Origin: Vibrio sp. UBA2441
GTDB lineage: Bacteria > Pseudomonadota > Gammaproteobacteria > Enterobacterales > Vibrionaceae
Reading direction: 5' to 3'
Length of the DNA stretch: 64,000 nucleotides
NCBI GenBank assembly: GCA_002342685.1
Contig: DDQN01000092.1
Coordinates: forward strand, 1 to 64,000
The notes under the pieces are model-generated. The model saw nothing but the letters and a program-made list of their open reading frames with translations. It searched no databases and was not told the DNA's origin. This document shows, one piece after another, positions 6,265 through 15,028 of the stretch (its first letter is position 1; every line of letters begins with the position of its first letter). A program made the translations under genes and the position numbers.

Positions 6265-8628
6265 TTGAACATTAATAATGGATTTATCCTTACTCGCCAC
6301 GCGAGAGACAAAAACGGTCAAACTCAGATGGATTTCTGGCTCAGCACTCCAGATGGACCGATTAATATCGTTATCCCAAATGAACGCCCCGTATTTTTTG
6401 TCATACAAAGCGATGAAGCAAAAGTCTCGGCTCTTGCCAATGAACACGGCGTAGTTATTGAAATCAAACCACTGGAGCTGGTTACTTTTTCCGACAAGCT
6501 TGTATCCGCCTGTTACTTTTCTTCAATTGCCTCTGTAAACCAGTTTAAGCAGCTACTAGAAACACACCAAATAGACACGTTTGAGTCCGATATTCGGCTT
6601 GTCGACCGCTATCTAATGGAACGATTTATTCAAGGCAGTGTTGAATTTTTCGGACAAAACCTAAACCGAAAAGGTTATCAACTTGTCACTCAGGCAAAAT
6701 GCAGAAAAGGCAATTATCATCCAACGTTAAGTTATGTTTCACTCGATTTAGAGTGCTCTGAAAAAGGTATTCTTTACTCAATCGGGCTCGCCTCCAGTCT
6801 CGATAGTCGTGTGATTATGATCGGAGAAGAAGAAGCCGCAGAGACCCCAATACAATGGGTTAAAGATGAGAAAGCGCTACTACTTGCTATGGTTGACTGG
6901 TTTAACCGCTACGATCCTGACCTCATTGTAGGCTGGAATGTCATTGACTTTGATTTCCGGCTTCTTGTAAAACGAGCTGAATGGCATGGTATCAAACTCA
7001 CTATGGGCAGAGGCAGGCAAAATGCGTACTTTCGCCAATCTAATCAGTCACAACAGGGCTTTATATCGATACCCGGCAGAGTCGTAATGGATGGTATCGA
7101 TACCTTGAAAACCGCTACTTATCAATTTCGGTCATGGTCTTTAGAAGCCGTATCCCAACAACTCTTAGGCGAAGGGAAAGCCATTCATAACGTTCATGAC
7201 CGTATGGATGAGATCAACCATATGTATCGCAAGGACAAGCCGTCCCTTGCGAAATACAATTTGCAAGATTGTATTTTGGTTAACAAAATCTTTGAAAAAA
7301 CGCACCTCATTGAGTTCGCTATTGAGCGTTCAAAACTTACTGGTCTTGAGCTAGACAAGCTCGGTGGCTCTGTCGCTGCTTTTACCAACCTCTATCTGCC
7401 TCGTCTCCACCGCGCCGGATACATTGCCCCTAATTTAACGCCAGAAAACTGGCTTGCCAGCCCCGGCGGGTACGTAATGGACTCGATACCAAATTTGTAC
7501 GACTCTGTTTTAGTGCTGGATTTTAAAAGTCTCTACCCTTCTATCATTCGGACTTTTTTAATTGACCCTATGGGTTTGATTGAAGGCTTAAAACTGCCTG
7601 TAGGCATTGAGGAAGATACAGCCGTCCCCGGGTTTCGTGGTGGACAGTTTCATCGCTCTAAACACTTTTTACCTGAAATGATTCAAAATCTATGGTCTGC
7701 TCGCGATGACGCAAAAAGCAATAATGAAAAAGCCTTTTCACAAGCGATAAAAATCATCATGAACTCATTTTATGGTGTGCTAGGTTCGTCAGGATGCCGT
7801 TTCTTTGATACACGTTTGGCTTCTTCGATAACTATGCGCGGGCATGAAATAATGAAGCAGACTAAAAAGCTCATTGAACAAAAAGGTTATCAGGTTATTT
7901 ATGGTGACACCGACTCAACTTTCGTTTCGCTCAATAATGTGTACTCTCAAACGGAGGCGGACAACATCGGCTATGAACTCATCACCTCTATTAATCAATG
8001 GTGGACTCGCCACCTGCAAGAAGAGTTTGGTTTAACCTCCTGTATGGAGTTGGAATATGAAACCCATTACCGAAAGTTTTTGATGCCCACTATTCGCGGT
8101 TCCGAAACCGGGTCTAAAAAACGTTACGCAGGATTAATTGAAAAAGAGGGACAACAAAAAATTATTTTTAAAGGATTAGAAAGTGCGAGAACAGACTGGA
8201 CACCGCTCTCTCAAACATTCCAAAAAACATTATACCAGATGGTTTTCGACAATTTAGACCCTAGCGAGTTCATCAAGGAGTATGTTGAATCCACTCTGGA
8301 AGGTAAGTTTGACCATGACCTGATCTATCAGAAAAGATTGAGAAGAAAGCTCGATGATTACCAAAAAAACATTCCTCCTCAAGTAAGAGCAGCCCGACTG
8401 GCAGATAAAATAAATGCTCAGATGGGTCGCCCATTACAGTATCAAAATAGAGGCAGAATCGAGTATGTGATAACCATTAACGGACCAGAGCCTTATGAAT
8501 ACCGCCAGAGTCAAATAGATTACCAACACTATATTGATAAACAACTCAAACCCGTCGCAGACGCAATTTTGCCATTTATCGGTTTAGATTTTGAAAAAAT
8601 TAACGCGCCACAACTCGGTCTGTTTTAA
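6265..8628 (+). CDS. polB: DNA polymerase II (family B)
   Basis: Family B polymerase used in damage tolerance and replication restart in enterobacteria. At 787 residues it is the same size as E. coli Pol II. Exonuclease motifs are present near residues 155-230 ('LDLECSEKG', 'WNVIDFDFR'). The polymerase motifs are 'LDFKSLYPSII' (motif A, near 420), 'KIIMNSFYGVLG' (motif B, near 500) and 'YGDTDST' (motif C, near 545). The start is TTG at 6265, with GAG six nt upstream; orthologues start about six residues before GFILTRH, which fits. I found no clear LexA box (CTG-N10-CAG) within 100 bp upstream, unlike E. coli polB/dinA. It converges with the next gene. Confidence 0.97.
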   Translation: MNINNGFILTRHARDKNGQTQMDFWLSTPDGPINIVIPNERPVFFVIQSDEAKVSALANEHGVVIEIKPLELVTFSDKLVSACYFSSIASVNQFKQLLETHQIDTFESDIRLVDRYLMERFIQGSVEFFGQNLNRKGYQLVTQAKCRKGNYHPTLSYVSLDLECSEKGILYSIGLASSLDSRVIMIGEEEAAETPIQWVKDEKALLLAMVDWFNRYDPDLIVGWNVIDFDFRLLVKRAEWHGIKLTMGRGRQNAYFRQSNQSQQGFISIPGRVVMDGIDTLKTATYQFRSWSLEAVSQQLLGEGKAIHNVHDRMDEINHMYRKDKPSLAKYNLQDCILVNKIFEKTHLIEFAIERSKLTGLELDKLGGSVAAFTNLYLPRLHRAGYIAPNLTPENWLASPGGYVMDSIPNLYDSVLVLDFKSLYPSIIRTFLIDPMGLIEGLKLPVGIEEDTAVPGFRGGQFHRSKHFLPEMIQNLWSARDDAKSNNEKAFSQAIKIIMNSFYGVLGSSGCRFFDTRLASSITMRGHEIMKQTKKLIEQKGYQVIYGDTDSTFVSLNNVYSQTEADNIGYELITSINQWWTRHLQEEFGLTSCMELEYETHYRKFLMPTIRGSETGSKKRYAGLIEKEGQQKIIFKGLESARTDWTPLSQTFQKTLYQMVFDNLDPSEFIKEYVESTLEGKFDHDLIYQKRLRRKLDDYQKNIPPQVRAARLADKINAQMGRPLQYQNRGRIEYVITINGPEPYEYRQSQIDYQHYIDKQLKPVADAILPFIGLDFEKINAPQLGLF

Positions 8629-8644
8629 TTCCTATATGACTTAT

Positions 8645-9424
8645 TTAACCAATTCTAAATTCTGTTTTTGTATACGCATTGACCAGCCAATCCCCATAGC
8701 CGTCTATCAGTCCGATAACCGACCGCTTAGGAACGTTACGGCCAGACATTAAAATGCCCAGTCTTTCTACTTCCTTGTGCTTTTCAGGGTGGTACTCCAG
8801 AAAATGCTGCCCACATTCAATGGGATCATCAAACCAGTTCTTGTCTTTATACATAATCAAAGAATAACTGGCTCTTAGTAGTTTTTTAGCAATGATCACT
8901 TGGAACTTCACCAACTCAACTTGATTCGACGTTTGAGCAATTTTTTTTCGATAGAGAGGGATCCATTCATTGATATCCATGTTCCAGTATTTCGCTATCT
9001 CCCAACTGGGTTCGAACTCACCATAGCGAGTGGAAAGATCATCACCATAAATACAGACACAGCAATGCTTTAACATAAACCCCCATGTGAAAATATTTTC
9101 CAGTTCTAAAACCTCATTGGCTTTAGCAAACTGAAATGACAGTTCTGTCACAAAAGGATACGCCTTTTTAAAGCGCCATTTAATCGTATTTATTAGCGTT
9201 GTTGTTCGGTCGTCAAGCGTACCATTGGTCACTACAATGATATCTAGATTGGATTTTCCCATTACAGCCGTTTTTCTGGCTACACTGCCAAATAGATATA
9301 GGCTGTGTAAATTTGCACCTATTCCACCATGTAAAGAATGAATCAGTTCTTTAACCACAGGTTGATACGCGTGTTGAAAAGGTTTGTTTGGGTCAATAAT
9401 AGGTAGAGGAATTGTCTGGCTCAC
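8645..9424 (-). CDS. Nucleotidyltransferase-fold protein, possibly catalytically altered
   Basis: The 259-residue protein begins with a proline-rich segment ('PLPIIDPNKPF') and then a minimal nucleotidyltransferase-like domain. The glycine-serine loop is seen as 'YLFGSVARKTAV' near residue 45. The following acidic motif, normally [S]-D-x-D, reads S-N-L-D, so the first metal-binding Asp appears replaced by Asn. The C-terminal half is helical with 'KKLLRASYSL' and 'DPIECGQHF', resembling antibiotic-adenylyltransferase-type helical domains. It converges with polB and is divergent from efpL. I recognise it only as a conserved Vibrio-type protein; substrate is unknown. Confidence 0.65.
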   Translation of the reverse strand: MSQTIPLPIIDPNKPFQHAYQPVVKELIHSLHGGIGANLHSLYLFGSVARKTAVMGKSNLDIIVVTNGTLDDRTTTLINTIKWRFKKAYPFVTELSFQFAKANEVLELENIFTWGFMLKHCCVCIYGDDLSTRYGEFEPSWEIAKYWNMDINEWIPLYRKKIAQTSNQVELVKFQVIIAKKLLRASYSLIMYKDKNWFDDPIECGQHFLEYHPEKHKEVERLGILMSGRNVPKRSVIGLIDGYGDWLVNAYTKTEFRIG

Positions 9425-9566
9425 GATGAAGATCTAAAAACCTAGTGCTTAAAATAGTTAATTAGACCGATTATGCGCTAATCAATTTGGATTTCAACAA
9501 AGAGGTTGTATTCTAGGTGCTGTGCCCCAATTTATTTAGCAAATTAGAAAATAGGATACCTACCCA

Positions 9567-10136
9567 ATGCCAAAGGCAAGTGAACTTAAAAAAGGTTTTG
9601 TAATTGAATCTAACGGCAAGACTCTACTAATTAAAGAGATCGAAATTACAACACCCGGTGGCCGCGGTGGCGCGAAAATTTATAAGTTACGCTGCACCGA
9701 CCTAATGACAGGCTCTAGGGTTGATGAGCGCTATAAATCAGATGAAGTCCTAAATACCGTAGAAATGACTAAAAGAGCGGTTGTTTTCTCGTATACCGAT
9801 GGGTCTGAATATGTATTTATGGATACTGAAAACTTCGACCAATACACTTACAACAAAGATGACATTCTTGACGAGTTGCTTTTTATCACCGAAGAAACTC
9901 CTGGATTACATGTTATGTTGATCGATGGCAAGGCAGCAGCCATAGAGTTACCAGCGTCCGTTGAACTCGTCATCGAAGAGACCGATCCTTCCATTAAAGG
10001 TGCATCAGCATCAGCCAGAACCAAGCCAGCCACTGTATCTACAGGATTGACTGTTCAGGTACCTGAATACATCGCTAATGGTGATAAAATAAAGATAAAC
10101 ACCGCAGAACGTAAATATATGAGTCGCGCAGACTAA
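9567..10136 (+). CDS. efpL: Elongation factor P-like protein EfpL (YeiP)
   Basis: EfpL is a paralogue of EF-P that binds stalled ribosomes and relieves pauses at proline and other difficult motifs. The 189-residue protein has the three-domain EF-P layout: a KOW-like N domain (to about 65), then two OB domains. The loop that carries modified Lys34 in EF-P instead reads 'PGGRGGA', with Arg at position 33, characteristic of EfpL. The C-terminal 'GLTVQVPEYIANGDKIKI' matches the EF-P C-terminal signature. It is followed 13 nt later by the DUF440 gene, with which it is probably co-transcribed. Confidence 0.95.
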   Translation: MPKASELKKGFVIESNGKTLLIKEIEITTPGGRGGAKIYKLRCTDLMTGSRVDERYKSDEVLNTVEMTKRAVVFSYTDGSEYVFMDTENFDQYTYNKDDILDELLFITEETPGLHVMLIDGKAAAIELPASVELVIEETDPSIKGASASARTKPATVSTGLTVQVPEYIANGDKIKINTAERKYMSRAD

Positions 10137-10149
10137 AAGAGGAGCCAAC

Positions 10150-10488
10150 ATGTCGGATCAGGAAAATTCAATTGAGCTGATGTCGTACGACGATGTTATT
10201 GAAACGGCTTACGATATATTTTTAGAAATGGCTCCGGATAACCTCGAAGCTGCCGATGTTATCCTCTTTACCGCACAATTCGAAGACAGAGGAGCTGCAG
10301 AGCTCGTAGAAACTGCGGACGACTGGGTAGAACATGTCGGCTTTGAATTTGACAAAGAAGTTTACGCTGAAATACGTATTGGCCTAGTTAATGAGGAAAA
10401 TGACGTATTAGATGACGTATTCGCAAGATTACTGATCAGCAGAGACGCTGAGCATAAATTTTGTCATATACTCTGGAAAAGAGATTAA
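10150..10488 (+). CDS. DUF440/UPF0263 family protein (HI1450/YciU type, proposed dsDNA mimic)
   Basis: The 112-residue acidic protein belongs to the HI1450/YciU family, described as a possible double-stranded DNA mimic because of its many surface carboxylates. Characteristic stretches are 'YDIFLEMAPDNLEAADV', 'DDWVEHVGFEFD' and 'DVFARLLISRD'. A good GAGG ribosome site precedes the ATG by 8 nt. It follows efpL closely and ends at a strong terminator shared with convergent rluB. The in vivo partner is not established for this family. Confidence 0.9.
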   Translation: MSDQENSIELMSYDDVIETAYDIFLEMAPDNLEAADVILFTAQFEDRGAAELVETADDWVEHVGFEFDKEVYAEIRIGLVNEENDVLDDVFARLLISRDAEHKFCHILWKRD

Positions 10489-10505
10489 TTAAATCTATCT
10501 AAAGT

Positions 10506-10541
10506 AAAAGGCGGGGCTCATATTATGAGCCCCGCCTTTTT
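10506..10541. terminator. Bidirectional terminator between DUF440 gene and rluB
   Basis: A long near-perfect hairpin, AAAAGGCGGGGCTCAT...ATGAGCCCCGCCTTTT, lies between two convergent genes. It has A/T runs on both sides and can stop transcription from either direction. Confidence 0.93.
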
Positions 10542-10546
10542 AATGT

Positions 10547-11440
10547 CTATCGTCTTGTTTTACGACGTTGGTTACTTCTACCTTTCGGTGACGTTGTGAC
10601 TCTCTCTTCGTGACGTTTAACAGCACGACGGATCTTCTGGCTGCGAGAACGCTCACGCTTGCGTGAAGTATTATTCACATCTATAAGGCTGGTTTTCTCT
10701 GGCGGAAGCTCTACCAGTTCTCTCAAGTAGTTTACTTCTTTTAACTCAAGCTCCATCCATCCACCGCGAGGTAATGTTTTCTCAAGGTAAATATCACCAT
10801 AACGAACACGTTTTAAGCGACTTACCGTTGTATCTTGCGATTCCCACAAACGACGAACTTCACGGTTTCTACCTTCGTTTATCACGACATAGAAGGTATG
10901 GTTCATGCCTTCACCACCAGCATAAACAATGTCTTCAAACCGAGCCATACCGTCTTCAAGCTTGACACCTTTTACCAGGTTTCTTACTTTTTTCTCGTCC
11001 ACTTCACCAAATACACGAACAAGGTATTCACGCTCTACCTGACGACTTGGGTGCATTAGACGATTAGCCAGCTCACCATCTGTTGTAAATAGTAAAAGAC
11101 CAGAAGTATTCGCATCAAGACGTCCTACAGAAATCCAGCGCGAACCTTTAATTTTAGGCAAACGGTCGAATACCGTACGGCGACCTTCAGGATCATTACG
11201 TGTGCAAAGCTCACCTTCTGGTTTGTAATAAGCGAGGATCCTGCAAACATCTTCTTCAGAGCCCTTAACATTCACAGTATGGCCATCGATTCTTACAATC
11301 GCGTTTTCATCGTCTAAACGGTCGCCCAATTTGGCTACCTGTCCACTGACACTTACACGGCCAGATTTAATCAATGTTTCAAGTTCACGTCTTGAGCCGT
11401 GCCCTGTTCTTGCCAATACTTTCTGTAATTTTTCGCTCAT
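10547..11440 (-). CDS. rluB: 23S rRNA pseudouridine(2605) synthase RluB
   Basis: RluB isomerises U2605 (E. coli numbering) of 23S rRNA. The 297-residue protein begins with an S4 RNA-binding domain ('EKLQKVLARTGHGSRRELE', residues 3-60). The RsuA/RluB/E/F catalytic domain follows, with the active-site Asp in 'VGRLDANTSGLLLFT' and the 'NEGRNREVRRLW' motif. The last 40 residues are a basic, disordered-looking tail rich in Arg and Lys, usual for RluB. It lies downstream of yciO after a 160-bp gap, in the same order as E. coli trpH-yciO-yciQ-rluB, and ends at the shared terminator. Confidence 0.96.
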   Translation of the reverse strand: MSEKLQKVLARTGHGSRRELETLIKSGRVSVSGQVAKLGDRLDDENAIVRIDGHTVNVKGSEEDVCRILAYYKPEGELCTRNDPEGRRTVFDRLPKIKGSRWISVGRLDANTSGLLLFTTDGELANRLMHPSRQVEREYLVRVFGEVDEKKVRNLVKGVKLEDGMARFEDIVYAGGEGMNHTFYVVINEGRNREVRRLWESQDTTVSRLKRVRYGDIYLEKTLPRGGWMELELKEVNYLRELVELPPEKTSLIDVNNTSRKRERSRSQKIRRAVKRHEERVTTSPKGRSNQRRKTRR

Positions 11441-11601
11441 TAAAAACCCTTTTTTGTCGTCTTCACAGACGTCAATTTCAATTTAGATACGATGTAAGCA
11501 AAAGCTAACATCAAATTTTTTGCAGCTAGTGATTATACATCAATTTTGAACGGCGCTGTTAACAGTTTTAATTCTAATAAAGCAAAAAATTCTTAAGTCC
11601 A

Positions 11602-12222
11602 TTATTCAAACGGAGATGGATCGCCCGAGCCTACTCTGGCTATAACAGGTTCATCATCGCTAAAGTCAATAACCGTAGTTGGTTTTTCACCTAAATAACC
11701 ACCATTCATGATTAGATCGACTACGTGTTCTAAACGGTCTCTGATTTCTTCTGGGTCCGATTCAGTATCACTGCTACCCGGTAATATTAATGATGTAGAC
11801 ATGAGTGGTTCGCCCAGTGCCTCAAGTAGATCTAATGCAATGCGATTATCAGGCACACGAATACCAATAGTTTTCTTTTTCGCGTTCATTAAGCGTCGAG
11901 GCACTTCTTTCGTCCCTTTGAAAATAAAGGTGTAGGGCCCCGGTGTATTGTTCTTTAACAACCTGAATGCCACGTTGTCTATTCGTGCATATATAGAAAG
12001 CTCAGATAAATCGCGACACAACAAGGTAAAGTTATGTTTATCATCTAACTTACGAATTTGGCAAATTCTATCTAAAGCTTGCTTATTTTCTAACTGACAA
12101 CCCAACGCGTAACCCGAATCAGTGGGGTAAACAACAACACCGCCATTACGGATAATCGCTACAGCTTGACTTATCAATCTTGTTTGCGGGTTATCCGGAT
12201 GTAAATAAAAGAATTGGCTCAT
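11602..12222 (-). CDS. yciO: YciO, Sua5/YrdC/YciO-family protein (threonylcarbamoyl-AMP synthase-like)
   Basis: The 206-residue protein has the Sua5/YrdC fold used to make threonylcarbamoyl-AMP for tRNA t6A, but YciO is a separate paralogue whose physiological role is less clear. Family marks are 'VVVYPTDSGYALGC' (the P-T-x-T/S-x-Y-x-L-G motif), 'KHNFTLLCRDLSELSIYA', 'PGPYTFIFKGT' and 'KTIGIRVPDN'. The start is ATG at 12222, preceded by GAGGAAG and overlapping the rnm stop as ATGA, so the two are translationally coupled. A longer frame extends upstream, but family length favours this start. Confidence 0.93.
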   Translation of the reverse strand: MSQFFYLHPDNPQTRLISQAVAIIRNGGVVVYPTDSGYALGCQLENKQALDRICQIRKLDDKHNFTLLCRDLSELSIYARIDNVAFRLLKNNTPGPYTFIFKGTKEVPRRLMNAKKKTIGIRVPDNRIALDLLEALGEPLMSTSLILPGSSDTESDPEEIRDRLEHVVDLIMNGGYLGEKPTTVIDFSDDEPVIARVGSGDPSPFE

Positions 12223-13091
12223 AATACTTCCTCGTGTGTTGGGATCAGGTCCCAATCTTTCCATACAGGCTCTACTCCAGAAGGCAGCCAGAGATTACGT
12301 CCTAACTCCGTCCAGGGAGAGGGATAATGAAAATCTGAACCTTGGGAGGCTAATATATTGTATTGTATAGCATAATCCGCCAAGTTTCGCCTTTCTTGTT
12401 GACCTTGTTGTGGTAAAGCGACTTCCATGGCGTCCCCGTTTGCCTCTACGAAGGCAGTTAGCAGCCGCTTGATCCACTTTGCGGTTAATTGATATCGGCC
12501 AGGATGCGCCAGTACTGCTTGCCCTCCGGCTTCGTGAATGGCCGCTACGGCTTCTTGAATAGAACACCAGTTAGGTGGGACATATCCAGGATTATTTCTG
12601 GTCAGATATTTTTTGAAAACCTGTTGCATTGTTTTTACATGGTTATTTTCCACCAACCACTTAGCAAAATGTGCTCTCGTTATAGGAGCTCCATCAGCAA
12701 TACCTTTAACTTCCTCATATAACTCTGCACCCTCTTTATCTATCGGTAGTGCTTGAGATAACCGTTGTGACATTAGCTTTGAGCGCTCTACTCGCCTAGC
12801 TTGCTGTTGTTCAACTAGATTTTTAAGCTCACTATTTTCTTCATCAACATTTAGCCCAACAATATGAATATCTTTATTCTGCCAAACCGTAGAAATTTCA
12901 ATTCCATTTATCAGCTGGATATCCATGCTGTTTGTGCTGATAAAGTCGCGCGCAGGCTTCAAACCAGCCATTGTGTCATGGTCGGTAATAGCCAACACTT
13001 TAATATCAAAATCTTTGGCTCGCTCAATAATAGCTTCTGGAGTCAAACGTCCATCAGACGCTGTCGTATGACAATGCAAATCAATTTTCAT
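12219..13091 (-). CDS. rnm: RNase AM, PHP-domain 5'-3' exoribonuclease/nucleoside bisphosphatase
   Basis: This is the orthologue of E. coli YciV/TrpH (RNase AM), a PHP-family enzyme that trims 5' ends of short RNAs and 5S rRNA and hydrolyses 3',5'-nucleoside bisphosphates. The 290-residue protein starts with the metal site 'MKIDLHCHTTASDGRLTP' and continues with 'VLAITDHDTMAG'. 'GGQAVLAHPGRY' near 190 and 'ASQGSDFHYP' near 260 complete the PHP metal ligands. It is transcribed away from the trp operon, the arrangement found in enterobacteria. Confidence 0.95.
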   Translation of the reverse strand: MKIDLHCHTTASDGRLTPEAIIERAKDFDIKVLAITDHDTMAGLKPARDFISTNSMDIQLINGIEISTVWQNKDIHIVGLNVDEENSELKNLVEQQQARRVERSKLMSQRLSQALPIDKEGAELYEEVKGIADGAPITRAHFAKWLVENNHVKTMQQVFKKYLTRNNPGYVPPNWCSIQEAVAAIHEAGGQAVLAHPGRYQLTAKWIKRLLTAFVEANGDAMEVALPQQGQQERRNLADYAIQYNILASQGSDFHYPSPWTELGRNLWLPSGVEPVWKDWDLIPTHEEVL

Positions 13092-13098
13092 TTAAACC

Positions 13099-13127
13099 TT
13101 GACTTTATTCCCGAGCACTAGTTTACT
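13099..13127 (+). promoter_or_regulatory. trp operon promoter
   Basis: TTGACT (13099-13104) and TTTACT (13122-13127) are spaced by 17 bp. The layout copies the E. coli trp promoter, where the operator overlaps the -10 element. Transcription should start near 13134, about 26 nt before trpL. Confidence 0.85.
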
Positions 13128-13132
13128 AGTAC
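13115..13132 (+). promoter_or_regulatory. TrpR operator
   Basis: The 18-bp sequence GCACTAGTTTACTAGTAC differs from the symmetric consensus GTACTAGTTAACTAGTAC at two positions. It overlaps the trp -10 element, so tryptophan-bound TrpR would block polymerase binding. Confidence 0.92.
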
Positions 13133-13159
13133 GACATTTCAAACAAGAACAGATGACTC

Positions 13160-13264
13160 ATGTTACAAGAAACTATGCAAAATCCTAGCAATAACGCTTT
13201 CCATTCAGTACTTGTACTGGGTTGGTGGCGCGCATGGACAAAACATAGCGGGCATCTATTTTAA
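13160..13264 (+). CDS. trpL: trp operon leader peptide
   Basis: A 34-codon leader frame begins MLQETMQNP and contains three Trp codons, a WW pair (13223-13228) and a third Trp (13235-13237). It ends just before the attenuator structures. Ribosome stalling on these codons under tryptophan starvation would favour the antiterminator. The Shine-Dalgarno before the first ATG is weak; the ATG at 13175 is an alternative start. The MLQE beginning resembles Vibrio leader peptides as I remember them. Confidence 0.88.
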   Translation: MLQETMQNPSNNAFHSVLVLGWWRAWTKHSGHLF

Positions 13265-13320
13265 GTTTACTATCAAATTGAATAGACAAACCCGCTTGAG
13301 AAAGCGGGTTTTCTTTTTTT
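13247..13320 (+). promoter_or_regulatory. trp attenuator (antiterminator and terminator)
   Basis: The terminator stem is AAACCCGCTT/AAAGCGGGTTT (13288-13311), followed by TTCTTTTTTT. Its left arm can instead pair upstream: AGCGGG (13247-13252) with CCCGCT (13291-13296), extended by CTATT (13256-13260) with AATAG (13281-13285). These two exclusive pairings are the classic antiterminator/terminator switch. Confidence 0.92.
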
Positions 13321-13458
13321 ATATCAACCCATTTTAAAAATAATGGTCTAGACAAGCAAATAATCACTGGTTTACGGGTATTCTTAATTAGTGAGTCGAT
13401 ACTCTTTGTGAGAGTATGCATAAATAGTGTTAAAAGCATTGGAATATAAGGAAGTCTT

Positions 13459-15024
13459 ATGAATAAGGCGATTCAAATTACGCAGCAAGGTCAGTTAGAT
13501 ATCTTAAGTCTCTCTGTTCCTTATACAGAAGACCCAACCAGACTTTTTCAGGTTCTATGCGCGGATAAAACCAACAGTTTACTTTTGGAATCAGCAGATG
13601 TTGACTCAAAACAAAATTTAAAAAGTATGTTACTCATTGATGCAGCTGTTCGAATCGAATGCCGCGGACACACGGTAACAATGAGTGCGCTAACCACTAA
13701 CGGTAACCACGCTATTGACCGAATAGCTTCTCACGTTACCAGTGAAGTACCTTCAAAACGAAATGATAACCAACTGATACTGGAATTTTGTACTCCAAAT
13801 ACATCCTTGGATGAAGATAGCAGAATGAGGGAAGCATCATCATTTGATGCACTGCGGATCATACAACACAGTTTTGATGTCGAAGATAAAGACAAGTTTG
13901 CTCTCTTTATGGGAGGGCTTTTTGCTTACGATATGGTCGCTAACTTTGAACCTCTGGGTAAAGTCAAAGCGATTAATCAATGCCCCGACTATGTATTTTA
14001 TCTTGCTGAAACGCTGATGGTTATCGATCATCAAGAGAAGTCGTGTATCGTGCAGGGAACATCATTCGATGGTTCTACCCAATCAAAAGCTCAATTGACT
14101 CAGCGTCTGTCCGAGATATCAACCCTAAGTGACCAACCGGCAGAATTACGCGACTCAGTTAAGTTAGAACGATGTGATGCCACACCAAGTGTTTCTGATG
14201 ATGATTTTTGCCGTATCGTTACTGACCTCAAGAAATTTGTCGTTAAAGGGGACGTTTTTCAGGTCGTTCCTTCTCGTCGTTTTAGTTTGCCTTGCCCTTC
14301 TCCACTCGCGTCATATAAAGAGCTAAAACAAAGTAACCCAAGCCCATACATGTTTTATATGCACGATGAGCTGTTTACTTTATTTGGAGCCTCTCCAGAG
14401 AGTGCGCTTAAATACGAGAAAGAAACCAATCAAATAGAAATCTATCCCATTGCAGGAACCCGTCGCCGTGGAAAAAATACAGACGGCTCGATTAATTTGG
14501 ATTTGGATGGACGAATTGAACTGGAACTTCGTAGTGATAAAAAAGAAAATGCAGAACATATGATGTTGGTTGATTTAGCCAGAAATGATATTGCCCGAAT
14601 CTCTAAAGCAGGAACCAGACATGTCGCCGACCTGCTGAAAGTAGATCGATACAGTCACGTAATGCATCTTGTTTCCCGAGTTGTCGGACAATTAAGAGAA
14701 GACCTTGATGCGCTACACGCCTATCAAGCTTGCATGAACATGGGCACGCTTACCGGTGCGCCAAAAATCAGAGCTATGCAGCTCATTAGCAATGTAGAAC
14801 AGGCAAAGCGTGGAAGCTATGGAGGAGCCGTCGGCTACCTTACTGGTGAAGGCGATCTGGATACCTGCATTGTTATCCGCTCGGCCTATGTTGAAAATGA
14901 TATAGCACAAGTTCAAGCGGGCGCTGGTGTCGTATATGACTCAGACCCACAAGCGGAAACTGACGAAACTCGTGGAAAAGCACAAGCTGTAATTTCCGCA
15001 ATTCAAAATGCACATAAGGGGTAA
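13459..15024 (+). CDS. trpE: Anthranilate synthase component I
   Basis: TrpE converts chorismate to anthranilate using ammonia supplied by TrpG, the first committed step of tryptophan synthesis. The 521 residues are normal. The N-terminal feedback-binding motif 'LLLESAD' lies near residues 37-43, and the chorismate-binding domain covers about 245-510. Its signatures include 'GDVFQVVPSRRF', 'IYPIAGTRRRG', 'HMMLVDLARNDI' and 'GTLTGAPKIRAM'. A good AAGGAAG ribosome site precedes the ATG. It is first of six tightly packed trp genes and lies 138 bp beyond the attenuator. Confidence 0.98.
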   Translation: MNKAIQITQQGQLDILSLSVPYTEDPTRLFQVLCADKTNSLLLESADVDSKQNLKSMLLIDAAVRIECRGHTVTMSALTTNGNHAIDRIASHVTSEVPSKRNDNQLILEFCTPNTSLDEDSRMREASSFDALRIIQHSFDVEDKDKFALFMGGLFAYDMVANFEPLGKVKAINQCPDYVFYLAETLMVIDHQEKSCIVQGTSFDGSTQSKAQLTQRLSEISTLSDQPAELRDSVKLERCDATPSVSDDDFCRIVTDLKKFVVKGDVFQVVPSRRFSLPCPSPLASYKELKQSNPSPYMFYMHDELFTLFGASPESALKYEKETNQIEIYPIAGTRRRGKNTDGSINLDLDGRIELELRSDKKENAEHMMLVDLARNDIARISKAGTRHVADLLKVDRYSHVMHLVSRVVGQLREDLDALHAYQACMNMGTLTGAPKIRAMQLISNVEQAKRGSYGGAVGYLTGEGDLDTCIVIRSAYVENDIAQVQAGAGVVYDSDPQAETDETRGKAQAVISAIQNAHKG

Positions 15025-15028
15025 GAAA

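Noticed and set aside
6165..6265. LexA operator for polB
   Set aside because: Only half-sites such as ACTGTT occur; no CTG-N10-CAG with symmetric flanks.
13185..13439. 84-codon minus-strand frame in the trp leader region
   Set aside because: It lies antisense to trpL and the attenuator, which explain the sequence better.
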